From Sesamum alatum (taxonomy: Eukaryota > Streptophyta > Magnoliopsida > Lamiales > Pedaliaceae): a stretch of 64,000 nt of DNA. Location: contig JACGWO010000004.1 in the NCBI GenBank assembly GCA_034509735.1, positions 21,371,395 through 21,435,394 of the forward strand, read 5' to 3'. The notes under the pieces were generated by a model. The model was given only the letters and a program-made list of their open reading frames with translations, did no database searches and was not told the DNA's origin. Of the stretch, positions 1 through 12,500 are shown piece after piece. Numbering within the stretch: position 1 is the stretch's first letter; every line of letters starts with the position of its first letter. Position numbers and translations under genes: made by a program.

Positions 1-1780
1 GGTATATTTCCGTTTGAGCTTGGTGGTCGTGGAGAGGGGTGGGAGCTGGACACTGAAGGAGATGGGAACTTTGTGTAGAGTAGGTTTAGGAGGCGGGTTA
101 ACAGTAGGGGACTGGGATCTTTGCTGGGGGTGGAGGGGGGGGGGGGTTTCAGGGATTTGGGAGAGGAGTTGATCATCCAAGGCTGATTTGTGAAGAGTAG
201 GTATAGGGCAGTTGTTGTATGATTCCAGATGTATGGGAGGATGAGTGAGATTACCAGTCATGGAGAAGGTGTGAGTGCATGGGAGGGGTGGTCAGTTGTG
301 GCTTGCATGGGGGAGTGAGCAGGTTGGGTATATTCTGTTATGGCAATGGTTTGCATGGCATGTGACGTAGATAGGGTTTGGGTGGGGTTAGGGTTTGTCG
401 GTGCACATAAGGGTTGACTTGGGGAGAGAGTTGGGTCAATGTGTATGTAAGGAAAGTGGGATTTCTGAATATCTTTGGGATTAGGCTGCTGCTAATCCGA
501 GTAATTAGGGACTGAGAATTCCTTGTAATATGTGATCTATTTTCGGGAGGAGGTGGTGAAGGCCGTGATGGATTAGGGCAAAAGATATTACTACCTTTCC
601 GAACAATGGATGATTGGTAATGATGCGGGTGTGGGGGAGAAAAATATTCACTTTCCTTTCCCTTATTAGGTCTACCAAAATTAGGATTCAACGTCACTGT
701 AGGGCGTCTGTTGGTTGGCGTTGCCCTTAGCTAATGCCCGTTGGGTGTCAACTCGCCACGATCCTAAAAATCCTGTTCATATCCCAAATCGAAATCCTTG
801 GATAGGTGACCCAGTTTGCCGCAGAGGTAGCAAAAGTTTGAAAGTCGTTCGTACGTGAACGAGACTGTAAGCTCCTCTCCGTCCGAAGAGAGTCTCTTCA
901 TGTATCGAAGAATAGGTTTATGCACATTCAAGTACATGCTCATTCTTAACGTAGGACTCCAGTGGCGGTGATGATCCATATGTTCCATATCGATAAAGTG
1001 GCCCATGCGGTTTCCCATACACTCAACGATGTCTCTTGTCATCTTTCGGATTGGGAGATCTAGAATATGGACATAAAAAGCACACCAACATAGATCAACT
1101 GCAAGAGGGTTCTCATCTTCACCAACCTCACTTGAGATCAATATGTTTTTCTCGAAGCTCCAAGGACACCCTTCGAGGGCCAAATTTTTTTCCAAAACGT
1201 GGTTAAAACTGAACTGGAAGACATTGTCCGAGATGCACTTGATGTCCATGACTTTAACGGGGTTCATAACCGACATGAGTGTCTCTTTCAAAAAGTCAAA
1301 TTTTTCTGTGCTCCTAGCCAGTAATCGACCCACACCCGGATCTCCCTGATTCCCTGACCAAGTCTCCCTTTCCAGAATCACACCGCTCTTCTCTTCATCC
1401 GTCAAATTCAGATTCCTCCCCAATCGTTCAGAGGCCTCATCCATATCCTAGAGGAAGTCCGATATGCCGCCCCAAAGGTGAAGTCAAGAGATTGTCGAAA
1501 CCAGATTTTCCGTTCGCGCCGCAAGGTTAAGAGTTGTCCTGCAAATGTCAAAAAAGGAACAATAAGGAGTGAACAAACAGAGGCCAAGAAACAAGATGAA
1601 CTGTAGAGAAAGGAGTGGGGTGATAGGCTCGTCCACTCGACAGAGTCGACAATGATTGACCGGAATAATCGTCGGAGCAACAAAATTGCCTAGCTCTCAG
1701 ACAAGAGACTTGATCCTCTCATGCAGGAGGCACAGGGCTCTCACGAGAGAGATTTTTTTTGGGAAGACGTTTTGGTATAG
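1..1780 (-). mobile_element. LINE fragment: ORF1 region, 3' part outside window
   Basis: The minus strand encodes a plant L1-type LINE ORF1 protein at 1444-764. An N-terminal DUF4283-like half contains a CPW..F core, followed by a CCHC zinc knuckle (CYLCGKLGHLSKD). A low-complexity Pro/Ser-rich tail follows in other frames at 697-338. DUF4283 plus a zinc knuckle upstream of an endonuclease/reverse transcriptase is the usual plant LINE ORF1 arrangement and is thought to bind the element RNA. The reading frame is broken after the knuckle, so the copy is probably dead. Sequence from 1444 to about 1780 is the presumed 5' UTR. ORF2 would lie left of base 1 and is not visible. The exact 5' end and any target-site duplication were not resolved. 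Confidence 0.7.
764..1444 (-). pseudogene. LINE ORF1 gag-like protein (DUF4283 + CCHC zinc knuckle)
   Basis: An open frame of 226 codons starts at MDEASERLGRN. The motif spacing matches plant retroelement ORF1 proteins: a hydrophobic core around FQFSFNHVLEKNLALEG, CPWSFEKN, a middle segment ending in RMSMYLNVHKP, then a zinc knuckle with Cys-x2-Cys-x4-His-x4-Asp, where the last ligand is Asp instead of Cys. That substitution and the stop soon after the knuckle suggest decay. It is not a host gene. The LINE-C and LINE-D ORF1s in this window have the same architecture but clearly different sequence, so this is a separate LINE family. Confidence 0.65.
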
Positions 1781-1849
1781 CATTGGGTTCTTGGTGGAGG
1801 GCAATACTATTAACAGGAAAAATTAAATTATATATGAATATAAGATTAG

Positions 1850-1859
1850 TTATGAAAAT
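1850..1859. repeat. Left target-site duplication of the 1860-2808 element
   Basis: TTATGAAAAT, repeated exactly at 2809-2818. Confidence 0.8.
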
Positions 1860-2808
1860 GGGAAAATTATTTTTTTTTTCCGCTAAGTTTGCCCAATATT
1901 AATTTTAGTCCGGTAACTATGCTTATTTTTTTCTAAGTCCAGTAACTTGCAAAATTGATGAGATTTAGTCCGAATAAGGGTTTTTTTACTCAATTTTCTG
2001 GCAATATTTTAAAAGTTAATCGGAAAATACCCACGTAGCAAGTGTTTGGTTAATTTTCGACAACTTATACACATGTACAACAACGTGTAGTGACACATGG
2101 CCATTAATACTGATTGGACATTATCAAAATACGATTGTTCCAAAAAAAAAATAAAATTATTAACTGATCATAAAAATTATATTTTATTAATTAATTCAAA
2201 TAATTATTTAGTTAAATGCATAATATTAGTTGATTTTTTCTTAATTCTATTTTAGTGACTTATAATTAAATTAATTAAAATATATTTTTTTTCCTGCAGA
2301 GACGATGGTGATGCTGCCGACCCTACAGAGGAAGGCACGGTGGCGACGCCGTCGTTCAGATTTGTAATGGGCTGGGCGACGCACCCTCAACGTCGTCGCC
2401 CCCTTTATGCGGGGGCGCCAGGGGAGTGAGGGAGGGTAGGCGGCGGGGAAGGGGGAGGGAGGGTAGGCGGCAGGTGTCTGGGGCGGGTGTAGGGGTGGGT
2501 GTGGGTGTGGGGAGGGTGAAGGGTTAATTATTTTTCAATAATAATTTTATTTTGTAAATTATAATTATATATATAATAATTTAAATTAAAATCCACATCA
2601 TTTCAATTGCCCTCATAGGTTTAAATATTCTCAAAATATGTCGAGTTGGTATGTCATGTAATATTTCCGGACAAGAAAGCAAAAATCGACCCATGAGGAC
2701 TTTTTTAAATTAATTTTGCAAGTTATTGGACTTAGAAAAGAATAGACATAGTTATCGAACTAAAATTAATATTGGGCATATTTAACGGACTAAAAAAATA
2801 ATTTTTCC
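1860..2808. mobile_element. Mutator-like non-autonomous element with about 100-bp terminal inverted repeats
   Basis: Bases 1860-1960 and 2705-2808 are near-perfect reverse complements (shared phrases include GCCCAATATTAATTTTAG and TCTAAGTCCA). The element is flanked by a perfect 10-bp direct repeat TTATGAAAAT at 1850-1859 and 2809-2818. Long terminal inverted repeats plus a 9-10 bp target duplication are the Mutator/MULE signature. It encodes no transposase. The interior is AT-rich except for a sharply bounded GC-rich block at about 2297-2515 that could be captured host DNA. Confidence 0.8.
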
Positions 2809-2818
2809 TTATGAAAAT
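2809..2818. repeat. Right target-site duplication of the 1860-2808 element
   Basis: TTATGAAAAT, identical to 1850-1859. Confidence 0.8.
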
Positions 2819-3374
2819 TGACAATATTGATGAACATCTAGCTCGATTGAATAAATGAGTTAGAGATATATTTTCAAATTGAAAATATAATAATCTGTTT
2901 ATATCTATGCCCTTAAACAAATAAAAGAGGGTTTGCTATGTTTAAATTGTGAATACAACTTTAAAGTATAATTTTTAATATCTTTTTAACCGGAAGTCAC
3001 AAGATACAATAATAAATTGGCTTAAACCATGCATAGAAATTAACTAATAAAAGAATTTTATCAATCAGAGTAAAAAAATTATTATTCTAAAACAGGTAGA
3101 TATCAAATAAATATACTTGCGCGACAGAAACATTATTTTATTGATGTAAGAGAATTGACATAATTTCTCCGCAAAAGTTGTACCAATTGTGCTACTTCTT
3201 TTAAATTATTGTCCTCAATGTAAAATAAAAATTGGAGTGGACAAAAAAGGCAACCTTCCAAAGTTATATGATGAGAAATGCATTTTTCCATTTCGTAAGC
3301 AATATTTATTTGGATTTAAAATAACGATTCACAAAAGAAAAATCAAATATATTCATATCAAAAGAACTTGAAAT
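2819..3374. other. AT-rich intergenic DNA, no gene seen
   Basis: Short open frames only, with no motif, repeat or splice pattern that I recognise. Confidence 0.5.
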
Positions 3375-3383
3375 CCATTGATA

Positions 3384-3958
3384 CAAGAAAAAATACAAGT
3401 TTGGTCCACTAACATAGGGGTGGTGACACTTTTGGTCCAGACTTATTTCAAAATAGTATTTCAGGACACTAACTTTTAAAAAATTGCAATTGGCGTCCAA
3501 AGTGTCCTAATTTTGCCAAAAATTGTCATACCCAATGCACGTGACCCTCGAAATTTGGGGGTTTTTGACGTCTTTGGCCAAATTCATCTACATGGCCTGT
3601 TAAATACGGTGGATGCTGATGTGACAAGTTTGACGTGTTTAATTTTTGGACAAGGTGACTTGACAACCTTATGTTTGTGGCAAGTCTGACGTGTTAAAAT
3701 TAAACACGACACGTCAGACTTGCCACATCAACATCTACTGTATTTAACAGGCCACGAAGGCTAATTTGACCGAAGACATAAGAAACCCTCAACTTTTGGG
3801 GGCCACATGCATTGTGCGTGATGGATTCCGGTGAAATTAGGGCATTTTAGACGTCAATTGCAATTTTTTCAAAATTAATGTCCTGAAATGCTATTTTAAA
3901 ATAATTCTGGTCCAAAATGTCACCACCCCTGTATTAATGGACTAAATTTACAATTTTC
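3384..3958. mobile_element. Foldback MITE, near full-length palindrome
   Basis: The left half (3384-3670) and right half (3690-3958) are reverse complements over most of their length. For example, GGGGTGGTGACA on the left is matched by TGTCACCACCCC on the right. The element is flanked by CCATTGATA at 3375-3383 and 3959-3967, a 9-bp duplication that fits Mutator-type insertion. There is no coding capacity. The long stem could form a hairpin RNA if transcribed. Confidence 0.75.
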
Positions 3959-4209
3959 CCATTGATATATCACAAACTATAATTCAAAACGAGAATTGCA
4001 GTATTTGAAATCATTCGACAAATGGAGAGCATTTACTATTACAGATTCCAAATCTGTATCCTCAAATCCATATGATCATCTTCCACGTACGAGGGAGCCG
4101 AGTCGCCATTCGCCAAAGGCAGTTTATGTCATGTTGGGATCAAGAACAGCAAAAACGAAGAAAAACAAATCACAGCACCATAAAAAACTAAGTTAAAAAT
4201 TCAGTTGAG

Positions 4210-7200
4210 TTAGGCCGATGCGGTGCTGCTACTGGGCTCTTCATCATGTGGATACCATTGTCTATTGTAGAACCAGGTAGAGTCTGCTGCAATGGCTTCG
4301 CTGTCTTGGTTACGATGCCAAGTGTAGTATGCATGAGTCCTGTTCTTCAGTTCAAGAATTGCGTGTCCGAAGCTCGCTTCTCTGAAGGCTGAATAACTAG
4401 GCTGTGGCTCTGTGAAGCTGCATTCATTTCATCGTATATACATCAACATTCACAGTATGTATATTTGCCTTTTATTCCATTTCACATATACACCGGATAT
4501 GTGCAAAGATAACGTCATCTTGTCGTGTATACATGAAATAGAATAGACGATGCAACAGGAATTGCAATAGGAAATCCAGTCTAGTGTATTTGTGTGTGTG
4601 AGAAAGATAAAAGTCTCACTTGTTTGCAAGGCCTTCGATGTTTCCACCGTCGCCTATTACTATATAGGCCGGAGCAGAAGCATCACTAACCGGTGTGCTT
4701 AGTCCATTTGTTATGTTGTACTTCACATTCGATACTCGTCTCTGCAGCACGTAGGAAAGAGATTGAAGCAGAAGCTTCTATCAAGTTCGTTGATTGATCG
4801 ATGATCAGAAACTTACCGAGCGTTCATAAGCGTGAACGTGGCCGGAAAACACGAGATCGACTTTGTATTTAACGAACCACGACTCGAACATAACTCTCAT
4901 GGTTTCACCCTCCATGAAATGGTAGTAATTGCTGTTATACCATGGTGAGTGAACCATGACAATCAGCCATGGAGTCTCGGATCTGTTCACTTTTGGCAGT
5001 TCTTCTTCAAGCCAATTATACTGAGGGGTGTATTTACCTGATCAAAGAAAAAAAAGTGCATGTATTCGACGAATCTTGAACAAGTACAAAAGGGCGTGTA
5101 GTAGTCCGTGATCGCAACGATAATTGAAATGACGGCATTCTTAGTTAGTTCTTACCATAAGCTGAATACGATGACAGGACGATTATGTAGGCCGAGGCAC
5201 GCTTGATCGAGTACCAAAGAGGAGACGTGCTGTTCGACGCCTTGTAAGGAACGTGGTACCGGTGCAAAAACGGCTTGAATGGAGTATCTTCACCCTACAA
5301 AGCAACTTCCCACATATGAAGTACTAAAATACATAATACAATATGAAACAGAACTCAGGATGTTTTAGTTCGAACCTGACTCGGTCAAACCTGAATCAAT
5401 CATATGGCAACTGCAATACACTTATCGTGTGATTGATGTACAGTTCAAAAAAAAATGACTCTATGATTGATTTGATTCAACCAAACCTGATTCAAACAAA
5501 AATTTTCCAACAGAAGTCTTACAATCTCAGGAGCGAAGTCAAGTTCATGATTCCCTGCTGTCCAAATCCAGGGCTGATTCGCAGTACACTTCTCGACAAA
5601 ACGACCCCAACTATCCCACCTGTTATTGTCATGGAAAGGATGATTGTCTGCATACGAGAGATCGCCAACAAACAGCACAGCCTGGCCCTTTGCGTTGGAC
5701 ACGTAGTGCTCGAAAGTTTGATTCGAGTCGTATGTCTGTCCCAAGTCCCCTGCATACAATTACAAGCATACTATATAAGATAACCAAACAACTCATGTAC
5801 TAAATCGACTGACATAAGCTCACCAATAACCCCAAAGGTGTAGGGAACGTCAGGGCCTACTTCAGGAGGAGTCGTGAACGAAAATCTCCGAGTCTCGTTG
5901 TCCGTTCCCAGTTCATAAATGTACTCTGTGTCGTGCTGAAAGTTCACAAAAAACAATGAGTAATGTTGCGTGAATGCCGGTACAGAGCAAAATGGACAAC
6001 GTTGGCGTCGGCACGTACCTTGAGTTTTTTAACGGTGGCATGATGAATGTGGCCGGAAGTGTAGTTGTAGTATCGGTACGAGGTGGTCTTAGCATCGACC
6101 TGGTGTTTGTCACTACCATCGCCCTTTGCTTCCCAATATGTGACCACATTGGGGGTGGGATGTTTTGGTGTGATCCATGAAATGATCATGCTCTTCCCCT
6201 CATGATCTCCCTGTGTTATGTGAACCTGCAAATTCCCACAACCATAAATAAATAAATCGGGTTACATGCAATATATCTTTTTGTGGTGTCGCAACTGAAT
6301 AAATTATCCTTAAGAAAAAAAAAAAAACAATTTATCTCTATATCTTTTTTTAAAATGGAGCAATTACCTAACTATCGAAAGGGATAAATTGCTTCATTTT
6401 AAAAATATAGGAGAATATTTTATTATTTTTTTTCCATAAATACATCACAGGGAGTTTCTTGTATTTTTTCTTAAATAAATTTGGTACAATAAAATTATGA
6501 TATATTTATATCTAAAGTAGTCCTTTTTACCCTTAAAATTTTACGCTAATACCTCTTACATTCATATTTTACATTACAATTTTTTTTAATCCACGGTCTT
6601 CAAGAAGAATTAGGATTTAATACAATTTACTCCTCTGTGATATTACAAATGGGCAAATTACTTCCTATGAAAAAAATAACAATTTATCTATCTGTACTTT
6701 TAAAATGTAGCAATTTACCTCTCTAAACAGGGAGGTAAATTGTCTAGGAAGGTAAATTACTTCATTTTAAAAAACACAGGAGATAAATTGCTTTTGTTTT
6801 TTTTTTATAGAGAGTAATTTGCTCATTTTCAATATCACAGGGAGGTTGCTTGTATTTTTTCCAAAAGAATTATCATAATCTAAAACACAATCGCAGTGTA
6901 ATTTTTTCAAAATTAAGGATCTTTTTCTTAAAATGTCCCCTAAACAGAAAACAGCAACTCACCCACGTGAAAATTTTTAAGTAAGAAATTCACGACTTCG
7001 CCCTTCGTTTTTAGCCTGGTATTTTTGGCAGGACAAAATTATCCTTACATATATTTGAAAATTGATCGTCAAACGGGAAAGATAATTCAACACTTATACT
7101 TTTTTATTAGTCTACGAAAGCAATACAAATATTACACAAGTCAAAATTAAAGTATCAATTGCATTCCGCGTACGCTAAGAAAATAAATTGCCCCTTTCTA

Positions 7201-7581
7201 ATAAGTACACCATAACTTTATAACACCATAGTTAGATCAATTAAAATGAGGGGTACCAATAACAATGAGGGCAATATTACAAAACAAGTCCCACCGTTTC
7301 GGGTCATTTCATACCTACTGACCCTACACTTTACAAAATTTTAAAATTAACCCCACGTTTCATTAAAAATTACAAAAAAAAGCCCTACAATGGCAAAAAA
7401 TCAGGAAAAAAAATACACATAACCTGCTCAGGAGCATTAATTCCTGGGGAGAAGGAAAGTGATGAATTGGCATATCAACAGCAGCAGTCAATTTCCTGAC
7501 ATATGGGCTTGTGATACCACCACTGCAGCACACTGCAGAAACTTGAAGCATCCACAAACATAGAACTGTAGACAGCCACAT
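4210..7581 (-). pseudogene. PAP: PAP1: secreted purple acid phosphatase, eight exons, one-base lesion
   Basis: A plant purple acid phosphatase: a binuclear Fe/metal enzyme that hydrolyses phosphate esters at acid pH, normally secreted or vacuolar. Exons (minus strand): 7581-7424, 6225-6019, 5935-5824, 5749-5523, 5294-5156, 5037-4817, 4741-4620, 4417-4210, all with GT..AG introns. The start at 7581 gives a hydrophobic signal peptide (MWLSTVLCLWML...). The five metal-ligand blocks are present: GDLGQT, GDLSYAD, GNHE, VHSPWY and GHVHAYER. Predicted length is about 464 aa, usual for this family. One C is missing from a C run (plus-strand GGGG at 7446-7449) where PAP2 has five, which shifts the frame at SPPG in exon 1. 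Restoring sense needs only that base, so this is either a recent lesion or a sequence error. Intron 1 (1198 bp) is absent from PAP2 and PAP3. Confidence 0.85.
6226..7423 (-). other. PAP1 intron 1, with two foldback repeats
   Basis: The donor (CAG|GTTATG) and acceptor (TTTGCAG|GTTCAC) place this 1198-bp intron between the codons for ...PEQ and VHITQG. At about 6310-6480 and 6650-6865 there are two related AT-rich inverted-repeat units (recurring CAATTTA, GGGATAAATTG, CACAGGGAG phrases), each able to fold on itself. They look like small MITEs of one family. PAP2 and PAP3 are continuous across this point. Confidence 0.75.
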
Positions 7582-8090
7582 TGCAGTAATTCTTGAAGAA
7601 GAGAGTTCAATTTGCTTTTATTTTTTTATTTTTTTGAAAATAAAAAAAAGATTATTCATTCCATCATCAAAGCCAAAAAAGAGTTGCAAAGATTTATAAT
7701 TTATTTTTGGAGGAGAGAGTCTGTTGTGATTGTAATAACCAACTAGACCTGATATGAGGGCGGGTTGATTGCATGATCTTGGAATAATAATTTTTTTTCT
7801 ATTTATAAATTCATGAATCGAAGATATATATTTGAAATATAATTTAATTTCTATGTATAGGATCTCGTGTTGACTATACAGTTAAGGTAATTTTGACTAA
7901 ATATTTAAATTTTGCTGATTTTGAATTTTTAAATTGAAAAATCTCATTGGTCGGAGATTTTATCCACTTTAAATTTATTTGTATTTATTAATTAAAGAAA
8001 ATTAACTATCCATATTTGTAGTTTTTTGATTAAAAGAGCGATGAGATTTATATAACTTCAAAGAAAAAAACAAAAATCAATTGTCTAACA
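7582..8090 (-). promoter_or_regulatory. PAP1 upstream region
   Basis: Sequence here resembles the PAP2 upstream region at about 19660-20050 in several blocks: a stretch reading CTAGTTGGTTATTAC on the minus strand, and a block at 7880-7985 (plus strand GATTTTGAATTTTTAAATTG and TCTCATTGG). This supports a shared ancestral promoter. I could not fix a transcription start. I saw no perfect PHR1-type site (GNATATNC) by eye. Confidence 0.45.
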
Positions 8091-8099
8091 GCATCAGAC

Positions 8100-9500
8100 A
8101 CCTCCAAATCTGTCAAAGAAACAAAAAAAAAAAAAATAAAAAAAATCAAAGACTAACATATTAAAAATTAACTCAGCCTCCTCCAACATTCAGAGCGTTC
8201 AGCTGCAAATTTGTGATCCTATAATTATCCAACAAAATCAGTGCTCCTCCATGCGTCCCATACATCCTGCCGCTCCCCTTCCATCACACACTTACACCGC
8301 ATCTTCCAAATTGTCCAAGCACCTATAAAAAAGCGAGATCTCTCCTCAACTTCAATATGATTTATTACTAGGGCAACCCATTCTGCAGCACCATTAGTCC
8401 AATGAGATATGGTCTTCCACGGGATTGATGTCGACGCCCATGTCTGCTTAGTCGGGGACACTCAAGCATTACATGACGACATGTTTCAACTCCCATTCTA
8501 CACACCCCACAAACAACACCTATTTCCTTCCGTCGTCGGGCTAAATTCTCCATCGTTGGTAGCACCTCCTTTCAAAGACGCCACATGAATACACGTACAT
8601 TTGGTGGTACCTTCGTCTTCCATAAAACTGACCACAAAGACGACCCATCCTGCTTTCGACAGTGCTCTTTTCTGGATGTTGACGCCATTGCACGATCACG
8701 CATAGCCACAGCTCCCTCATAAGCACTCTTCACCGTAAAGCACCCGGATATATGAAGCTTCCATCTCCATGCTGCCCCACCAACCACCGACTGATTTTTC
8801 ATGTAAAGCACAACCTTCTCGCAACAAACTTCTAGCCTCCAACAAACTCCGCCAAGTCCACGGTGGTCTATGCCCCAATGTCGCCTCCCAAAAACTACAA
8901 TGCTGAAAATATTTAGCCTTCAACACACAAGCAAGAAGAGAATTCGGCCTAGTTAATAGCCTCCATCTCTGCTTAGCCAAAAGGGCAACATTAAATTCAC
9001 GTAAGCAACGAAAGCCCATGCCCCCCTTAGGCAACAGATGACACAACTTATCCCACGCCACCAAATGGACCCTCCTCTCCCTTTACAATGCCACCAGAAA
9101 CTTGATGCTATCATTTCCAACTCATGCAACAATTTACGTGGTAAATAAAAACACAACATTGCATAAGCTGGTAAATCTTGCAATACAGCCTTGATCAACA
9201 CCTCCTTCCACACCTGTGACAACATCTTCATATTCCCCCCCCCCCCCCGCGATCCCACATCCTCTTTTTTAGATATTTAAACAATGTTCCCCATGCTTTA
9301 CCCCCCACCGCCGGCAACCCCAAATATTTTTCCTGTTTTCGTACCAATCTCACACCCAACACAGCCACCATTTGTCTCTTCCTATCCTCTCTCATCCCCC
9401 CACTAATCACTATATTCGAATTTTCATAGTTAACAACCTTCCCCGACGCACATGCATACAACTCCAAACATTGAAATGACCTCCAGTTAAGTGGCCTCAA
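8100..9500 (-). mobile_element. LINE-A: 5'-truncated LINE (RT C-terminus and zf-RVT)
   Basis: Minus-strand frames at 9500-9228, 9258-8953, 9064-8717, 8811-8572, 8565-8368 and 8461-8225 read through in order as a frameshifted LINE ORF2 C-terminal half. It starts in the RT region after the FADD motif (LGLPAVGGKAWGTLF, then KEVLIKAVLQDLPAYAM, then WWHCKGRGGSIWW). It ends in a zinc-binding zf-RVT domain (LARRRKEIGVVCGVC..GVETCRHVMLECP). There are multiple frameshifts, so the copy is inactive. The 5' truncation is at about 9500, where LINE-B begins. The 3' end lies in the T-rich (minus-strand) stretch near 8100 and is approximate. Confidence 0.75.
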
Positions 9501-12500
9501 GCTCCTTTACGGGTCTATGTTCCAAACATTGTGGGGCTTAGACAACAGAAGGTAGGAAATGAGCTAAGAATTACTGACAAGGCCAGCCCTGCCTGAGATG
9601 CAGTAGAAACCTGATCGTGATACTAATGGTAAGGGGAAGGAAATTGTTCTACACAATCAATTTGATATATTCTATATAGTGGAAAATGATGCTGAATGTT
9701 CTAAAGGTCCTAACATAAGCAACCCTATCCGAAGGGCTAATAGTTAATGTGGTTTCTTGGAATGTTAGAGGTCTCAACAAAAGGGACCATTAAGGTGTTG
9801 TTAAAGCCCTTATCACGGATTTAAGTGGTAGGTTCTTTGGTAGAGTGGAGACTTGGGTGGCAACTCAAAATGCAACAATGTACAACAATTAGTTTGTAGT
9901 CGATGGGCATGGTTCATAAACTTAGCATGAATGGTTCGGGTAGGAGGATATGGCTTGGCTAGGATGATGTTGCTATTGCTGTGCAGATTCTTCATTTCCA
10001 CTCTCAAATGATTCATTGCAAGATCCAGAAGAGAAGCTTGTCGGGTGGCTTATATCTTTATATGATTTATGGAGCAATGATCACACTACTTAGAGGGAAT
10101 TATGGGCTAAAATACAAGAGTTGCAGTGGAATTAGATGATGATCCTTGGCTACTCATGGGTAATTTTAATTGTGTATTGGATCCTAGTGAGATTTGTGGA
10201 GACAGAGAAGGGATTATAGTGGCTACGAGGTAATTTCAATAATGCCTGGCTATTGCTTGTTTAACCACTTTGCCGATAACTGGCCAACCTTTTTCTTGGC
10301 ACAATTGTAGTCTAGGTGCAAGAAATTTGTGGAAAATACTTGATCGGGTATTAGGGAATAAGGTCTGGTTTGTGCATTGGCCTCAACAAAGGTATTTGGC
10401 TTATGTGTTGAGAACATCCGATCGTAGCCCCTTGGTGAAGCAACCTGTTTTGGCCCAATAACTGTAACCCCGACTTCAGGTTTGAGAATTTTTTAGCAGC
10501 GATAAAGACAGGAGGTGGAGCAGACTTGTCACCATGTATTTGCTTACTCAAAAGCTAAAAGCGTTGAAGCTGATGTTAGAAAAATGCGAGGTAAGAAAGG
10601 ATATTTAACACTTAACTCTCGATTGGCAAATGGTTATTTACTAAAAGTTTAACAGCTTGTGCAGCTCTATCTCGAGGGATAACCTGCTACAGGAGGTGGA
10701 GAGGTTTTGTCAAGGTGCTATGCTCCAACAGAGCGCCAATACTAATTGGATAAGGGACGGGGATCAACGCACTGGAGTTTTCTTCAAAAAATATTCAAGT
10801 ACAACGAACCAAGATAAGGATTTTTCGGTTGCAAGGAAAAGATTGGACTTGATTGAAAGGTCTGGAGGAAATTGCCGTGGAGCTAGTTTGTTGGTGTTCT
10901 AAATTACTAGATGGTACAAGGCGGATAGATCAAATTGACTTGCGGCCATACGAGCAATTTATCACGGGAAAGTTGTCGACTGTCAAGCTACTGCCATGCA
11001 ATGGCTAGTTACTAATGCAAAGGTTAAGCAAACATTATTTCTATTGATGATGACAAGGCCCCGGGTCTGGATGGCTATACGACGTATTTTTTTTAAGAAG
11101 GCGTGGTGCATTATAGGAAATGAGGTCATAGAAGTAATCAAATAGTTTTTTCATAATGGTTGCTTGTTGAAGCAAATTGATATTACCTTTCTGGCCCTAA
11201 TACCAAAGGCAGACCCTCAAACTGCAATGGATTTCCAGCTGATTACTTGCTGCAATGCAATCTATAAGGTTATTTCCAAAGTGCTAGTCAACCGAATGCA
11301 ATCAGCCATGGATGCCATCATAGATTGTAATCATAACGCGTTTATTCGTTGAAGGAAAATTAGCGATAACATAATATTAGCGCATGAACTCTTGTATAGC
11401 TATAATAAAGGCAACTTCCTGCAAGATGTGTCATGAAAATTGACATCCGAAAAGTGTATGATATGATGGAGTGGGATCTATTACAAGCAGTCTTGGACCT
11501 AATGGCCTCTCTGTCGAATTTGATCGTTCCTATTCTATCTTGTTGAATGGCCCACCCCATGGTTTTTTCGTTGGTGCACGGGGCTTGAGACAAGGAGATC
11601 CCATCTCTCCTTATCTTTTCATGCTTATTATGAGTGCTACATACTATGACTAAGTGTCGTATCTCTCATTCAAAAGGATTTCAATATCACTGGAGGTAAG
11701 GAGATTTATTTGTTTATGTTGTCTTTTGCGAATGATCTTTTATTTTCCTATAAAGCTACAGAAGAATCAGTCACAACTTTGATGGAAACTTTTCAGGATT
11801 TATTTCAAGTTTCAGGCCTGAAAGCAAATGCAGAGAAGATCCACTTTATCTTCTTTAAGGCAGCTGAAGAAGATGCTCGAGTTGTGTAATGTGTTGTGGG
11901 ATTTTCGATTGGCTCCCTCCCCATCAAGTACTTGGGAGTACCACTGATGTCTTCCAAGCTCAAGATTGCTGATTGTGCAGCACTGCTCGACAAGATAGAT
12001 ATATAGTAGAATTAGTACTTGGAGCTCCAGGAATTTTTTCTTTTTTGGATGCTTGCAGTTGATTAAATTGGTGATCACCTATCTGAATGTTTAATGGTCT
12101 TCCATGTTCCTGCTTCCAGCAAGGGTGACAATCACATTGAGAAAAAAAATTGAAGCTTTCTTTGGGCTGGGGGAGGAGAAAAGTATTCAACCAAAATCGC
12201 ATGGGATAATTACTCAATCTACTGAAGCGGGAGGCTTGGGGATCACACCTATGGCTGAAGTTAATAAAGCCTTGATGTGTAGGCACTTGTGGGAGATAGC
12301 TAGCAATAATTCTTATCTATTTGGGTTCAATAGATCCGTATGTACAAGCTTAAAGGTGGCTGTCGTGGACTATTTCAGTCATTGGAAGAAGTTGCTCAAA
12401 CTTCGAACAAGTCTATTTTCGGCTATTCACCTCAAATTAGTATAGGACAACGTATCTCGTTTTTGGAAAGATCCTTGGTATCCCCTATGGATTTTGTTGC

